The position numbers and the translations under genes were made by a program. This document shows positions 1 through 10,209 of a stretch of 20,921 nt of DNA, piece after piece; the stretch's first letter is position 1; each line of letters opens with the position of its first letter. Below the pieces are notes generated by a model that worked only from the letters and a program-made list of their open reading frames with translations, was not told the origin of the DNA and did not search any database. Source of the DNA: Bondarzewia mesenterica (Eukaryota > Basidiomycota > Agaricomycetes > Russulales > Bondarzewiaceae); contig SGPL01000566.1 of NCBI GenBank assembly GCA_004802705.1, positions 1-20,921 on the forward strand, given 5' to 3'.

Positions 1-431
1 CGCCGAGGGCACGTCCGCGGTCGGTGGAGCGGTCGACGGCGGCGGAGAAGGCGATGTACGCGCGCTGGGAGCGGAGGGTGATGCTGCGGAAGAGAAGCGT
101 CTGGGCGGGTGCGGCCCAGTTTTTGCACACGAGGGCGCAGGCGTGGAGCAGGGCGGTGTCGGGTTCGAGGGTGGGGGTGGCGTAGGCAGACTCGAGGATG
201 GAGAGGATGACTTCGGTGGGTAGGGGCACGGGTTTGGGATCCTTTGGTTGGGAGTGGGCGACGGGGCATGGCTGAGGCGGGTAGACCAGGGTGAGGTCGA
301 TGGTGATCTCGGTCTGAGGGGCGTTCTGGGACGAAGAATGGATGAGTTGTCGCAGAGGATGTGAGGACGGTGACACTCACGGAAGACGACGCGGCCCATG
401 GCCAGAAACCAGTATACTGAAGGTAGCCCAT
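1..431 (-). CDS. F-box-type protein, N-terminal part (runs off the left edge)
   Basis: Two exons are seen: 381-431 and 1-325, separated by a 55 bp GT-AG intron (326-380) in phase 0. The start at 431 gives MGYLQYTGFWPWAASSS, which splices in frame to NAPQTEITIDLTLVYPPQ. The ATG at 401 was rejected because it puts exon 2 out of frame. From about residue 49 the protein reads VPLPTEVILSILESAY and then LLHACALVCKNWAAPAQTLL, the usual F-box helix pattern (LPxEVIxxIL, then a Cys/Val-rich helix followed by W and LLFRSITLRS). F-box proteins of this kind are large lineage-specific families in Agaricomycetes and recruit targets to SCF ubiquitin ligases; the substrate cannot be told. At least 125 residues are present and the C-terminal part is outside the window. 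The F-box assignment rests on pattern recognition, not a profile search. Confidence 0.75.
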   Translation of the reverse strand, partial: MGYLQYTGFWPWAASSSVSVTVLTSSATTHPFFVPERPSDRDHHRPHPGLPASAMPRRPLPTKGSQTRAPTHRSHPLHPRVCLRHPHPRTRHRPAPRLRPRVQKLGRTRPDASLPQHHPPLPARVHRLLRRRRPLHRPRTCPR

Positions 432-524
432 GATTCAAGGAGGTTCAGATGGTTGATCAAGAGAGGAGGAGGAACTGAGGCGATGGGGGACGACCACGCA
501 TGTCCAGGGAGGCCATGCGAGGAC

Positions 525-532
525 TATATATA
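525..532 (-). promoter_or_regulatory. TATA box of the F-box-type gene
   Basis: TATATATA lies 94 bp upstream of the ATG at 431, a spacing that fits a fungal core promoter. The sequence between it and the start is pyrimidine-rich on the coding strand, as is common before fungal start codons. Confidence 0.5.
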
Positions 533-1736
533 CCGGTGGACGGGGACGTGAGGCTGAGCGAGCGCGGTGACTGGGATCACCCAACGCTAACTTTCTGAAA
601 CAGTGCAACCCGCAACGGGCAATCCCACCCTCGCGGACTTTGCCACGGTGCCGCCGCCGCGTCCTCGGGTCACAATCGCCATTCCGTCTTTGTCCACTCA
701 ACGCCCTCCATCGCGGACATCCTGCCTTCGTCCAAACCAGTGCCCTCGCAATTGCAAGTTCCAAGCCAATCTCACAGCGGAAAAACGTCATGCGCACACA
801 TCATTTCGGTCCGGTCCCTGCAGAACTCCCACAGCCGTGATTGATTGGCATGAATCGGACAAATTGACGAATTTCACCCTCGACTCCCGCCCCTTACCTC
901 ACCGCTTGACTGCGACATCCGTTTCATGCACACCTCCTGATAACCCACGTCCCCAACACACCACGACCACGAACGTCGGAGGCAGATCTGCAGCACCTCT
1001 AAGCTACCGTCGGCGTCCGACGTCCAGCGCCCGCTCGCGATGTCCGCGGGATCTAAAAGAAAAAGGTCGACTCAAGCTTTTAGCTTTTTTCTCCATAGAT
1101 CGACCCGCGCGCCAAAATCGGCCTCGTGACGTTATGCTTACACCACCCTGACAAGTCTGCCGTGATCAACACCGCCCCGCGCGATCGCTTCGATCTCGGT
1201 CTCCGGTGCCAGCGTCGCGCGCTTCATGCCCTCTCCGAGTCCCCCAGCGGGCATCTTTGGCTTTCAGAACCATTCTTTGCGAAGCGCTTGACAAGACACG
1301 GCAAGCCAGAGTTCTCAGTACGGGAATTCCCCGACGCATCCATGCCCCACGAACTTTGAGAACAATGAACTGTTCCCGGACGCGCATCGAACACTGTATT
1401 TAACGCGCGTGCTCCGATTCCGTCACCTCTCCCGGCGTCCCTTTCGACCGCCCTTACATAACCGGGCTTCCCGAAATCCTTATTGTTCTCCTCGACAGGC
1501 AGACAAGCACGTACGTAACGCACACACGAACCTCCCCGCCCGGCGCGAGCCTGCACTTATGTACTCACTGGGATCCGCGACGTGGAATGGACGCTCCGCG
1601 CATTTTCAGATCCGACACCCCATCGCGCGCTCAGCGCTCAGATCTCTGAAAGCCTCGCGCAGAAATCGTCCCAGTCGCTCATGCCCTCATGCTCGAGGAC
1701 ATCCCGTCGAAATTTTCAACCGCGGCGGTTAGCACT

Positions 1737-1752
1737 GTATGTATGTATGTAT
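1737..1752. repeat. (GTAT)4 microsatellite
   Basis: Four perfect copies of GTAT, followed by an A-rich tract, in non-coding sequence. Confidence 0.85.
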
Positions 1753-4163
1753 TAAAAAGAAAACTGGATTTCATCATCGCTTCCACTCACTCGCTGCACC
1801 TCTCCCGCTAGAAGCCTTTCGGAACCCTCCTCTCTCATCCACCTACCTCAGAAGTCAGAACCGCCAGTCGCGCACCAAGTACATACCTTCAAATCGATAG
1901 AAACGCGCCACGGACTCTCCACTAAACTCGAGCTCGATCTTTTGTCCTCTTCTCTTCCGTCAGTCAAGCTTCGCGCGAAAGTAGAAAGTAGAAACTCCGC
2001 CGTGGGCAATATCAATCGCAAGCGTCGACGAAGTTTCGAGCGAGACGAAAGAAAAGAAAACGTACGGAGAGCGTTCTGGGCCGTCGCCGTCGCCGCACGA
2101 AGTTCGAATCGGTGCCGATCTCGAGTTCTCCTTCTCGCGCGATGGAAATTTAAAATTCGACCTGCGTTACTTTGACTATGAATCAATTTCAATTGAATGC
2201 ACGTACGACGAAGGGTGGGGGGCATCCGTCGCATCATACGGGCCGTGCGCAGGCGCCAATCTGAGAACGAGTTTCTCCAAGTGGATATGGGTATTCGGGC
2301 ATGCGTGACAGCAATGGAGTGCTGCTGTACATACATACGCCACATGCCCGCATCAACGGCAAGGCAGCTCATGCATGTGGTCCAAACTTAAAGCTGGGGG
2401 GGAGGCCGGATCGCGATGCAATAATATCAAATCGCCCACCTATTGTTGTGGTCGTAGTCGTTGTTGCGAGTCGTCAGCCATTTCGGTCGACCGCAACCAC
2501 GATATATGATGGCAAAGTTTGGAAATGGAAGCTACCTTGCACCCGCGGCTGCTCCCAGATGTGGACGAACAAAGGCGAACGGTTCCGTCAGTCGTGCGCA
2601 GTACATACCGTAGCTGTCCTATAGCAGGTCGACTCGGCATGCATCAGTAGTGCGTATGGTGTACATGTGGGAACGTCCCGCGACCGTGACTCGCAGTATG
2701 GTTACCTATCGGATATCGACACACTACTTACCGCTGCCGGCGAGTGAGCAGATAGATACACCCAGGATGAACTCGACGACGCGGATGCGAACGCTCGGCG
2801 ATGCTTCGGCGATGGACGTCGGCGCCCTCTGGTGAGTTTCTGCGAGCGCGGCCGCGTCCGGATATGGATTTCGATGTACTCGAAAGGGACGACCCTTCCA
2901 ATCCTTGATTCGATCCGGGAGAGTGAACAATGACGTGCGCCCATCGCGCATTCCCTCGTCATCAAGAACACACCTCCTTCGCTGCTCATCACCATCATGC
3001 CCCGCTCAGATTCTCCCCTTCTCAGCCTTTCCCGCGCCCACCCTGTATGCCATTCAGCGCTTCGCCCCCCAGTCCCCGTTCATGGACCGATCACGCGCAT
3101 GCGCCACAAGCCAGCAAAGGCTGTCAGGCTCGTACTACACGCAGGCATGCACGAGCGAACAGCGTGCCATCCTCCAGCCCGTCTTGGGTTGCCGAGAACC
3201 CCGAATTCCCTCCCACGCACGCGCACCAAGAGCCTAATTGCCACGCCCGCATCGGTCCTGGACCGGATGAGGATCAGGGCCAGTATGGCATCATTGCATG
3301 CTGCACGTCCATCAAATTTCGAACGCGGCCGTCATTTTTTGGCGGCGATGTGTGTCAGTCGATGCGGTTTTTGCCAGAGAGCCACTTTTGCTGCGTGCGT
3401 GTGGCGCCGTTCGATCTGGTCTCAGCCTTTAGCGTCATGGATCTTGACGGCGTAGGCGAGGTGAAGACGCCACAGCACTAGCAACCACACCCGCACTGGC
3501 GACTGGGAATGTTAATGAACGTCTGGTGGCGGCGAGAGCGCTGTGTCTATCGGAAATGGCCGCGGCCTCGCCTCGCCTTGTGGGACTGCGACATACGGCG
3601 CCAGGCGGGCGCGTATGTTTATTTCTGGAGAGGTGGGGGCATTTTGGAATGGAGATCGCTTGACAGGTGCGTTAATACGCTAGTACTGGTTGATCGATGG
3701 GCCTACCGCCTACACTCGCGCTCCTCGGCTTTGCCCCCTTCTAGTGATATCAGACGCTGTGAGGCTGCGTGTCGGCGAGTTTATCGTTCCATTTGTTCAC
3801 GCGAGTGCGGAACTGTGCGTGGGCGGGCGGTGTTGATGTTGATCCATTCATCATGCTGCGGGGCTGCGATGGCTACAACTCCTAATGCGGTACGGCATGG
3901 ACAGGCGGCGTGGTTCTGGATGGAGAAAGGACGCGTATCGAGCCCGTGGGGAGCATATACGGCACCCACGGCGTGCAATGCCATGGGGAAGTGAGGAGAT
4001 GTGCATTTTGGGCAGCCACCAGTCATGGCTCACCGGTAAGCACCAGTCATGGACCTCTTCAGTTCTAGCTGCGCGACCCGCCGGACGTCTTGTTGGCACG
4101 CGTGGCTTTGCATGGTTTCCGCGTTCCTACGTCAATCAAGAACGCACACCTCGCGCTGTCCAC

Positions 4164-4181
4164 ACATACATACATACATAC
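4164..4181. repeat. (ACAT)4.5 microsatellite
   Basis: Four and a half perfect copies of ACAT. This is the reverse-complement motif class of the GTAT run at 1737-1752 and lies in the same gene-poor stretch. Confidence 0.85.
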
Positions 4182-5558
4182 CCTTTCTCGTTCAGTTCCG
4201 GCGTCTGCTATCTTCCACCCCACTTGGCGTCGCACCCACAGCCGCCAGCCTCCCGTCGGATCGTTCGACAGTGCGCTGCACTCACCTTCTATCGCCGTAC
4301 CGTACATTAGCACGAGACGAATTAATGACTCGAATCATCGAAGCACACTGTGTCGCTTTAAAATTCAAATAGGACCTGGGGATATGGATATTTCGAATTT
4401 CGAGCCACTGCCGACGGTGTGAATGCTTGTTTAGAGGTTTTGCCGGACGATCCTGGGGAAATTTGAACTGGAACTGCCAAGGGAGGGTTACAGTTACAGT
4501 AGCGTCAACGGCACGGAAGCATCGATTCGTCGGGCTGCGCGGTGGACAACTCCGACGCTCCGAGTCCCAGCGGCAGTGCGGTGCGTCACGAGGAGTCGGT
4601 CACGGAAAGTCACAACGCAAGATCGATTTGCTTCCGACTCGCGTGCCAGCTTCGGGCACTTTGCTCTCCACGCCGGGACGTGATGTCAGTGCACGTTTGG
4701 ACATCGCATCGTCACCGTGGAATTCTTGGTTACATGCCTCGGGCTGCTCGTGCAAGAAACCGGCAGTCGTTCCTTTGGCGCGCCTTTAATCTTTTTTCAG
4801 CACTCGGCGTGCCAATTTCTAGATGCTATTTCATGATGACCGCACTGAATTTTGAGGTGAACAAGGTCACATCAGCCGGTATACGCGTAACTCGCACGCG
4901 ACGTTTTTTTCTTTCTTTCTCGCATTCATTCGAACAACTTCTGACAAATGTCATTTCGATTCAAATTCGCCGTCGCTCTCGAGCGCTTGAACGTTTGAAC
5001 CCACAGTCGGCTCTGAAGGTCTGACGACTCGGGGACGGACGATACCGGTGTCAATTCGTTGAGGTCGTCAATTACGCAGACCATTCAAAAACGCTTCCTT
5101 CATCCAAATGCAATGTACCGCCAGCGGACAGGCAGTCCGCGTCATCGCGCTACATCGAAGCACTCGTTCTCGAGTCGTTTTCGATGCGGTGAAACGTTGA
5201 GCGGGGATGTTTGCATTATTCGATTATCGATTATTCAGCAGTACGAATACCCTTGCGGCGGGATCTAGGATCGCCCCAATATCGTACGTCCTTCATCTTC
5301 GCGAGTCCCCGGCGGGAATTGCCCTTTGGCACTTGTTTGGCACCCTCGAAAGATTTGAATGGACACACAACCCCCCCTTTTTTTTGTTCTGTTGTCCTCA
5401 GTTCAAAGTTGGGACTAAGTGCCGCTCGCGGTCAATCTATCAAACTCTTATTTACCGTAGGCGACACTCTAATGGATCGAATGTCGAGCGAGATGCGGCA
5501 GATCCCAGTGTATTCTAATCAGTGCCCGTCCAGTCGATCGTCGATCATCCCGTTCGTT

Positions 5559-6475
5559 GCCTTGATCCGTGGCGCCATGCAAGCAATTTGCGTTGCAGGA
5601 ATCTCGGCTGGCGGCGTTGTCCAACGGAAGTCCACGTGTTCTCAAAAACCTCCCTCAATTTCTACCGGGAACTCTGTCAAGTGAAATTGGGATTTTCTGC
5701 ATGACGCGTTCGCGTCAGATCTCATGCTCTCGGAGTGCCTTGATCTTGCGATGCGGGAAGGTACGCACTGTGGTCGTTCTCGAGATCGAGTGGCTTTGAA
5801 TTATAATAGTTTATTTTAACCTTAGCCATCCGATGAAGATTTTGAACGCCATCCCAGATCTCGGGACGCAGAATGGACAGCTGCCGTGCGATGGCATATA
5901 CTCGTGGCGGGTGGGCGCACGGCGTCCTAGACTTGTTAAGGTGTCCACGATGCGGCTATTGCCTTGTTCTGTGGCGCCATGTATTGTAGTCAATTTGCGT
6001 TGCACGAATCCTGGCTGACGGCGTTGTCCGACAGAAGTACATACGATTTTCATGGCGTGTGTTCAAGAAGTGGAATTGGGGATTTCACGACGAGTCCGCG
6101 TCAGATCTCATGCTCTCGGAGTGCCTTGATCTTGCGATGCGGGAAGGTACGCACTGCGGTCGTTCTCGCCAGATCGGGTGGCGTTGAATTAACAGGTTAT
6201 TTTAACCTTAGCCGTCCGATGAAGATTGTGAAGTCCATCCTAGATCTCGGGGCGCAGAATGGACAGCTGCCATGCGATGGCATTATGATAATCGTGGCAG
6301 GTGGGCACACGGCGTCCTAGACGTGTTAAAGTTTCCGCGATGCGCCGGTCGATTGCCTTGATCTGTGTGGCGCCATGTATTTGTGTTGCACGAATCTCGG
6401 CTGGCGGCGTTGTCCGACAGAAGTCCATATGTTCTAAAAGACCTCCCTCAATTTCTACCGGGAACCCTTCACTTC
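5559..6475. repeat. tandem array of a ~400 bp unit, about 2.3 copies
   Basis: Unit starts can be set at 5559, 5961 and 6355, each beginning gccttg and followed by ggcgccatg. Copy 1 (402 bp) and copy 2 (394 bp) share the block ctcatgctctcggagtgcct (from 5721 and 6107), then a TTTTAACCTTAGCC segment, then gaatggacagctgcc. Copy 3 is partial and ends about 6475, after the ctccctcaatttctaccggg segment also present in copy 1 (about 5650-5670). In copy 2 that segment is replaced by unrelated sequence. Copies differ by scattered substitutions and small indels, so the duplication is not very recent. Open frames in the units do not stay in register between copies, so this looks non-coding. It ends about 100 bp beyond the inositol monophosphatase stop codon. 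Confidence 0.85.
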
Positions 6476-6581
6476 AATCCCCCCACATTCGCATCTATAG
6501 AGGATCTACAGTGACGGATAAAATTACATCTTGATTTTTTTTAGATATCTTGCCTGATGCACTGCCCGCCGAGCTACCCGC

Positions 6582-8117
6582 TTATTCGGGATCGACATCC
6601 TCCACCGTGTCGTAAAACTCCTTCACGATCTTCTTCTGCGCATCGATTGCTGTTTCACCCTGCAGACCATATCAAGCATCAAGCATCAGCTTCTATATGC
6701 TTGGCGACACTGAAAACAAGAGAAACCACCGTACGCACCGCAGAGCCCGCGATACCGCGGATGACGAGATATTTCCTGCCAGTCAGAATGGCCTCTGTCA
6801 CATCGCCGTCGTGAAGAGAGTCTTTGCCCCCTGTGACGAAGCCGCCCGCTTCCTGAGCGATCACTATACCAGCCTACCGGTGGGGGGGGGGGGGTAAAAC
6901 AAGGAGATATAAGATCAAGAGCGGCGAAGGGGAAGGTAAATAGGGGTGGACGTACACAGACGTCCCAAGGCCTATTTGCCCGCACGTAGGAAACAAAGGA
7001 ATTGGATCAGCCGATCCAGGAGAAGCATTACCCCAGATCGCACGTACCAACATCCAATCTCCCTACAGGTCCCCATGCATCAGTCATTCATTGAAACATC
7101 AAAAGTATCTCTATCTAAAACGAGAAAGTCTGCGTACCAGTACAGATCAAGACTACCCTGCGCCACTAGTGCAAAGTTGAGCGCGGCGCTGCCCACAGAG
7201 CGAAGCGAGTGTGCCATGCGCCCCCGTTCGACGCCGCCAGCGGGATCTCCCGCGAGGCGTAAGAAGGACTCTGCTTTCTTGTTGATCACCGGGGCTTTGC
7301 GGTCTGACCCCCACTCGATCGCTGTTCGGACAAAAAAAGTCAAATTGAATTCCCTCACGTTACGGTGCTCAGGGTGGGGTGTATTGTTGTTGACTTCTAA
7401 TGCTGGGGTATGAAGACGCACCGACGAGCGCCTGCGAGAGTGATGGCAAAGGCCGAGCGGGTGCTAGCGGGAGTTGCTCCTGTGGTGAGCCGTTGCGGGA
7501 GAGGAACGATCCTTGGCCTTTGATGCCTGTGTAAAGGTGGTCGAGAAACGGGTTGTAGATGACGCCGAGGACGGGGCGCTTTTGGTCGATCAGGCCGATG
7601 GAGATGCAAGCAAAGGGAAATCCGTGTACGAAGTTCGTCGTTCCATCTGTGAAAGAATATTATTTACGTGGGTGAGAAGTGCCGCGAGGATGATGTGTGT
7701 ACCGATGGGATCTACGCAGAAGGTCGGCTCCTCTGTGAGCGTGGGACGCGTCCCGGAAGACCACGTTTCCTCTCCAATACTAAAATCAAAGATGAGTACT
7801 TACATCAAACGTACTCTGATCCCAAGGACAGACGGCGTCTGCACGAAGACGCCAAATGAAAGATAGAAAAAAGACACGCACAACTTGAACGTAGGGTACC
7901 GGCTTGCAATCTCGCGCTTGACGAGCTCCTCGACTTTGACGTCGTACTCGGTGACGAGATCGACAGAGTTTTTCTTCTCCGCGATGTCGGAGGCCGACGC
8001 ATGCTGGATCGCGCGCGAGCCTTCAAGGATGAGTCGTCCCGCCGAGTGCGCGACGTCTGTGGCAAAGGTGAGAACTTCGCGAAGTTGGGACTCGTCGAGT
8101 GGTTGAGACTGGGGCAT
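6582..8117 (-). CDS. inositol monophosphatase family protein
   Basis: Hydrolyses inositol monophosphates to free inositol using Mg2+ (known for the family); cytosolic by absence of a signal peptide. Exons (transcript order): 7882-8117, 7703-7779, 7422-7646, 7138-7321, 7048-7062, 6956-6971, 6739-6873, 6582-6659. All junctions are GT-AG and phase-consistent, giving 321 residues, normal for the family. Metal-site motifs are complete: GEE (81-83), [12 protein letters not shown] from residue 102, and WDVCAG with the metal-binding Asp249 (equivalent to human Asp220). The N-terminal DLVTEYD is also present. Exons 5 and 6 are only 15 and 16 nt and encode WEIGC and WPWDVC. The intron before exon 7 has a 13-base G run (C run on the coding strand, 6882-6894) just before its acceptor. 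The start at 8117 is the first ATG of the conserved N-terminal helix. A quinate-type or other member of the superfamily cannot be excluded. Confidence 0.93.
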
Positions 8118-8466
8118 GATGCTAGATCATGCACAAGTATGGTTCAACTGATGTTGAGTAGTTTGAAATGAACTGTATATCTGTTGCGTAGAAAGCCAGC
8201 CGGACTGAAAAGGACTGAAATCATCCAACAAGAACAAGCACGTTCTTTCACTGACGTCATCGATGGTCCTTATCGTCGGCGGCGCCCTCAATAAATGAAG
8301 CACTCATAGGACAACACCTTGAATTCATCTGCTAATGGTGTTGGGTGCGCGGGATGCAGGACATCCGCCACTCTGATTCGAGAAATCAAACAGACAAGGG
8401 GAAAAGAAAAAAATAAAGTACATAGATGCTCCAAATCGCCAAAGCTGAGTACATCAGAGTCCGAAT
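8118..8466. other. intergenic region between two minus-strand genes
   Basis: This holds the upstream region of the inositol monophosphatase and the downstream region of the membrane-protein gene. A weak GATATACAG element on the minus strand at about 8172-8180 is the only TATA-like sequence. No gene was seen. Confidence 0.5.
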
Positions 8467-9426
8467 TCACTGATCGCCGTGTGCCAATTTAACTTGGCCC
8501 TGCTTCATCTCGTGGAAAAAGCGCAGAGATTTGAATGCGACGAAAAGGCCAGTAGCACCCGCATACCAGCCCAGCTCTGCACCCCATTTCCCGCCCCTCT
8601 GCCCGACAGCCAAGGCAACGAGGTCGTACACCAAGCATGCACCGAAAATGGGATCCGAGAGCATCGCCTACCGCATCGAGATTAGATGGATATGGAACCG
8701 AGTTCAATGACTAGGACATACGAGGATGATGAACCCTACGGGAACCAGAACCTGCATGCCCACGCCAGGATTGGTGTATCCGAACGCGACGCCGCCGTTG
8801 TCTAAGAAATCAAGCACGCCAATGCCAGCAAATGTCTTGGCGACGAGATGGAGAAGGACCTGTGGACGAGATTGCACAGAAAAGGGTGCGGATAGGACCG
8901 GGAAAGAAAAGACGGCGAAGAGTTGGGCGAACGTGTTGATTGTGACGAGGACTTGGGAGACGATAAACTGACTGTGAAGCCAGAAGAACAACCACGCGGC
9001 TGTAGAGAGTAACGGGTTAAGTAGTAATGACGTGGGGTATACGAATGAACCATACCAATACATAGATTCCCGAGCGCGTAGACGGGAACGTAGGTGAGTG
9101 TTGCATGTCTCGTTTCCGCATCCACCGCAACCTCGTCAGGATGGGCATCGTGCATGAACCAAAGCTCTTTAAGCCAGAAAACGTGCAGCACGGTCTGCAT
9201 CGAGAAGAAGCCTGCGATGAACCAAGGGTTCGGAGAGAACGCATAATGGTTCTGTGAGTTGTTGAGCATTGCTGAGCTGTACAAAGTGGATAGGAGGAAG
9301 ACATACAGCATCCGCCACTTCTTTCATGTTCGGCGAGGATAGCATCCCATATACTTGGGCGCCAAAGTTAATAGCGAAGGAAGTTAGAGCTATCGCGCGA
9401 GCCTGTGGGAGGGTAACAGTAGTCAT
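8467..9426 (-). CDS. polytopic membrane protein of unknown function, about 7 TM
   Basis: Exons: 9307-9426, 9062-9251, 8722-8999, 8467-8667; introns of 55, 62 and 54 bp, all GT-AG with consistent phase, giving 262 residues. Hydrophobic spans are seen at about residues 9-28 (ARAIALTSFAINFGAQVYGM), 48-70 (FIAGFFSMQTVLHVFWL), 90-112, 118-138 (IVSQVLVTINTFAQLFAVF), 145-165 (LVAKTFAGIGVLDFL), 175-212 and 228-245 (GWYAGATGLFVAFKSL). The short loops DAHPDEVAVDAETRHAT and GQRGGKWGAE are hydrophilic. There is no cleavable signal peptide; the first segment probably acts as an anchor. I do not recognise the family. The layout resembles small fungal membrane proteins annotated only as domains of unknown function. 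The Trp and aromatic content recalls TspO-like proteins but no diagnostic motif was found. The start at 9426 opens the first exon directly. Confidence 0.8.
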
Positions 9427-10209
9427 CTTGTGAGGCGGGCTATAAGGCTAATGGTAGACGTAGAAGGAAGAGAGCACGCCAGGTTCGGGTGAGTTAAATA
9501 CCTTCCTGCATGCCATGACGATGATGGGATGCAAATCTTGACAAAGCTCGCAAGTCGAAGACTGATGTCATTCGTGCCAGTTGGATCGCGGAAGCATCAT
9601 AGGAGCTCTCAGAAATAAACCATGTCCATTTCTCGTTAACTGTCCACCACCGTCAAGAGAAATCACTCCGAAGGTGACATATTTCAGGTCGTATGTTGAA
9701 CATTGGACTCAAGGTAAGGGCATTCGACGGCGACCACTGCTGAGTGTCTCGGACCAGGGAAGGCTTTAGACGCGATGAGAAGTCAGGTTCCCCTGTCTTA
9801 CCTCTACATTCAGCAAATTCGTTAGCTAAAGAGAGAAAATCTTGAGATGCCTCACATGGTCATGGCGGTTGGCGGGCGGAACCTCAGTTCTTCACTGAAA
9901 AAAAGTTCAGCAGCGCTCGCAGAGAAAACGGCAAGACTTCCGGGACAACCCGGCTCGAGGGTACGAAAAAAATAAATCCCTATTTTGTAGTAAGCCAGAC
10001 GCGGTATACTCCTTCCATCTACAAGGAACAAAATCCAGATTAATAGAAAGTAAGTAGGATGCGGCCCGCAATCTTCACGTCCAGCACCAGCATCACCGGA
10101 ATAAGTGTAGTAGGAAAGTATCAGTCCGTCGAATGTAGACAAACACTGTCTCTACATTCCCGCGTAGCATCGAATAGAAGAAGAAAAAAGAGACAACGTT
10201 GGGAGGGAA
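9427..10209. other. intergenic region with no supported gene
   Basis: This lies upstream of the membrane-protein gene and downstream of the GPI-protein gene. A 96-residue minus-strand open frame (9852-10142) has no recognisable feature and probably falls in the 3' untranslated region of the GPI-protein gene. Confidence 0.45.

Larger units (their letters stand above)
540..5558. other. gene-poor stretch with no convincing protein gene
   Basis: About five kilobases in which the open frames are short, overlap on both strands, are rich in Arg, Pro and Ser, and show no recognisable domain, signal peptide or phase-consistent exon chain. The first few hundred bases are the upstream region of the F-box gene. 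The stretch contains two tetranucleotide microsatellites, a short direct duplication (caccagtcatgg at 4017-4028 and 4041-4052) and several gtatgt/gtaagt donor-like motifs on the minus strand between 1880 and 2731. It could hold a non-coding transcript, decayed repeats, or a gene too fragmented to read by eye. Confidence 0.5.

Noticed and set aside
603..1151. 182-codon plus-strand frame upstream of the F-box gene
   Set aside because: It has no ATG at its first codon, is rich in Arg/Pro/Ser/Thr with no domain or hydrophobic pattern, and overlaps other frames; it looks like chance in GC-rich DNA.
2930..3481. 183-codon plus-strand frame, overlapped by a 152-codon frame
   Set aside because: Neither frame shows a motif or a balanced composition, and both occupy the same bases in different registers, so neither could be preferred as a gene.
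5811..6053. Repeat-derived minus-strand frames (for example 80 and 62 residues) as genes
   Set aside because: Corresponding frames in the other repeat copies are interrupted or shifted, so there is no sign of selection on a protein.
8802..9311. 169-codon minus-strand frame as a single-exon gene
   Set aside because: It reads through introns of the 7-span membrane protein gene; the hydrophobic pattern is restored only by splicing at 9252-9306 and 9000-9061.
9852..10142. 96-residue minus-strand frame
   Set aside because: It shows no recognisable feature and lies where the 3' untranslated region of the GPI-protein gene is expected.
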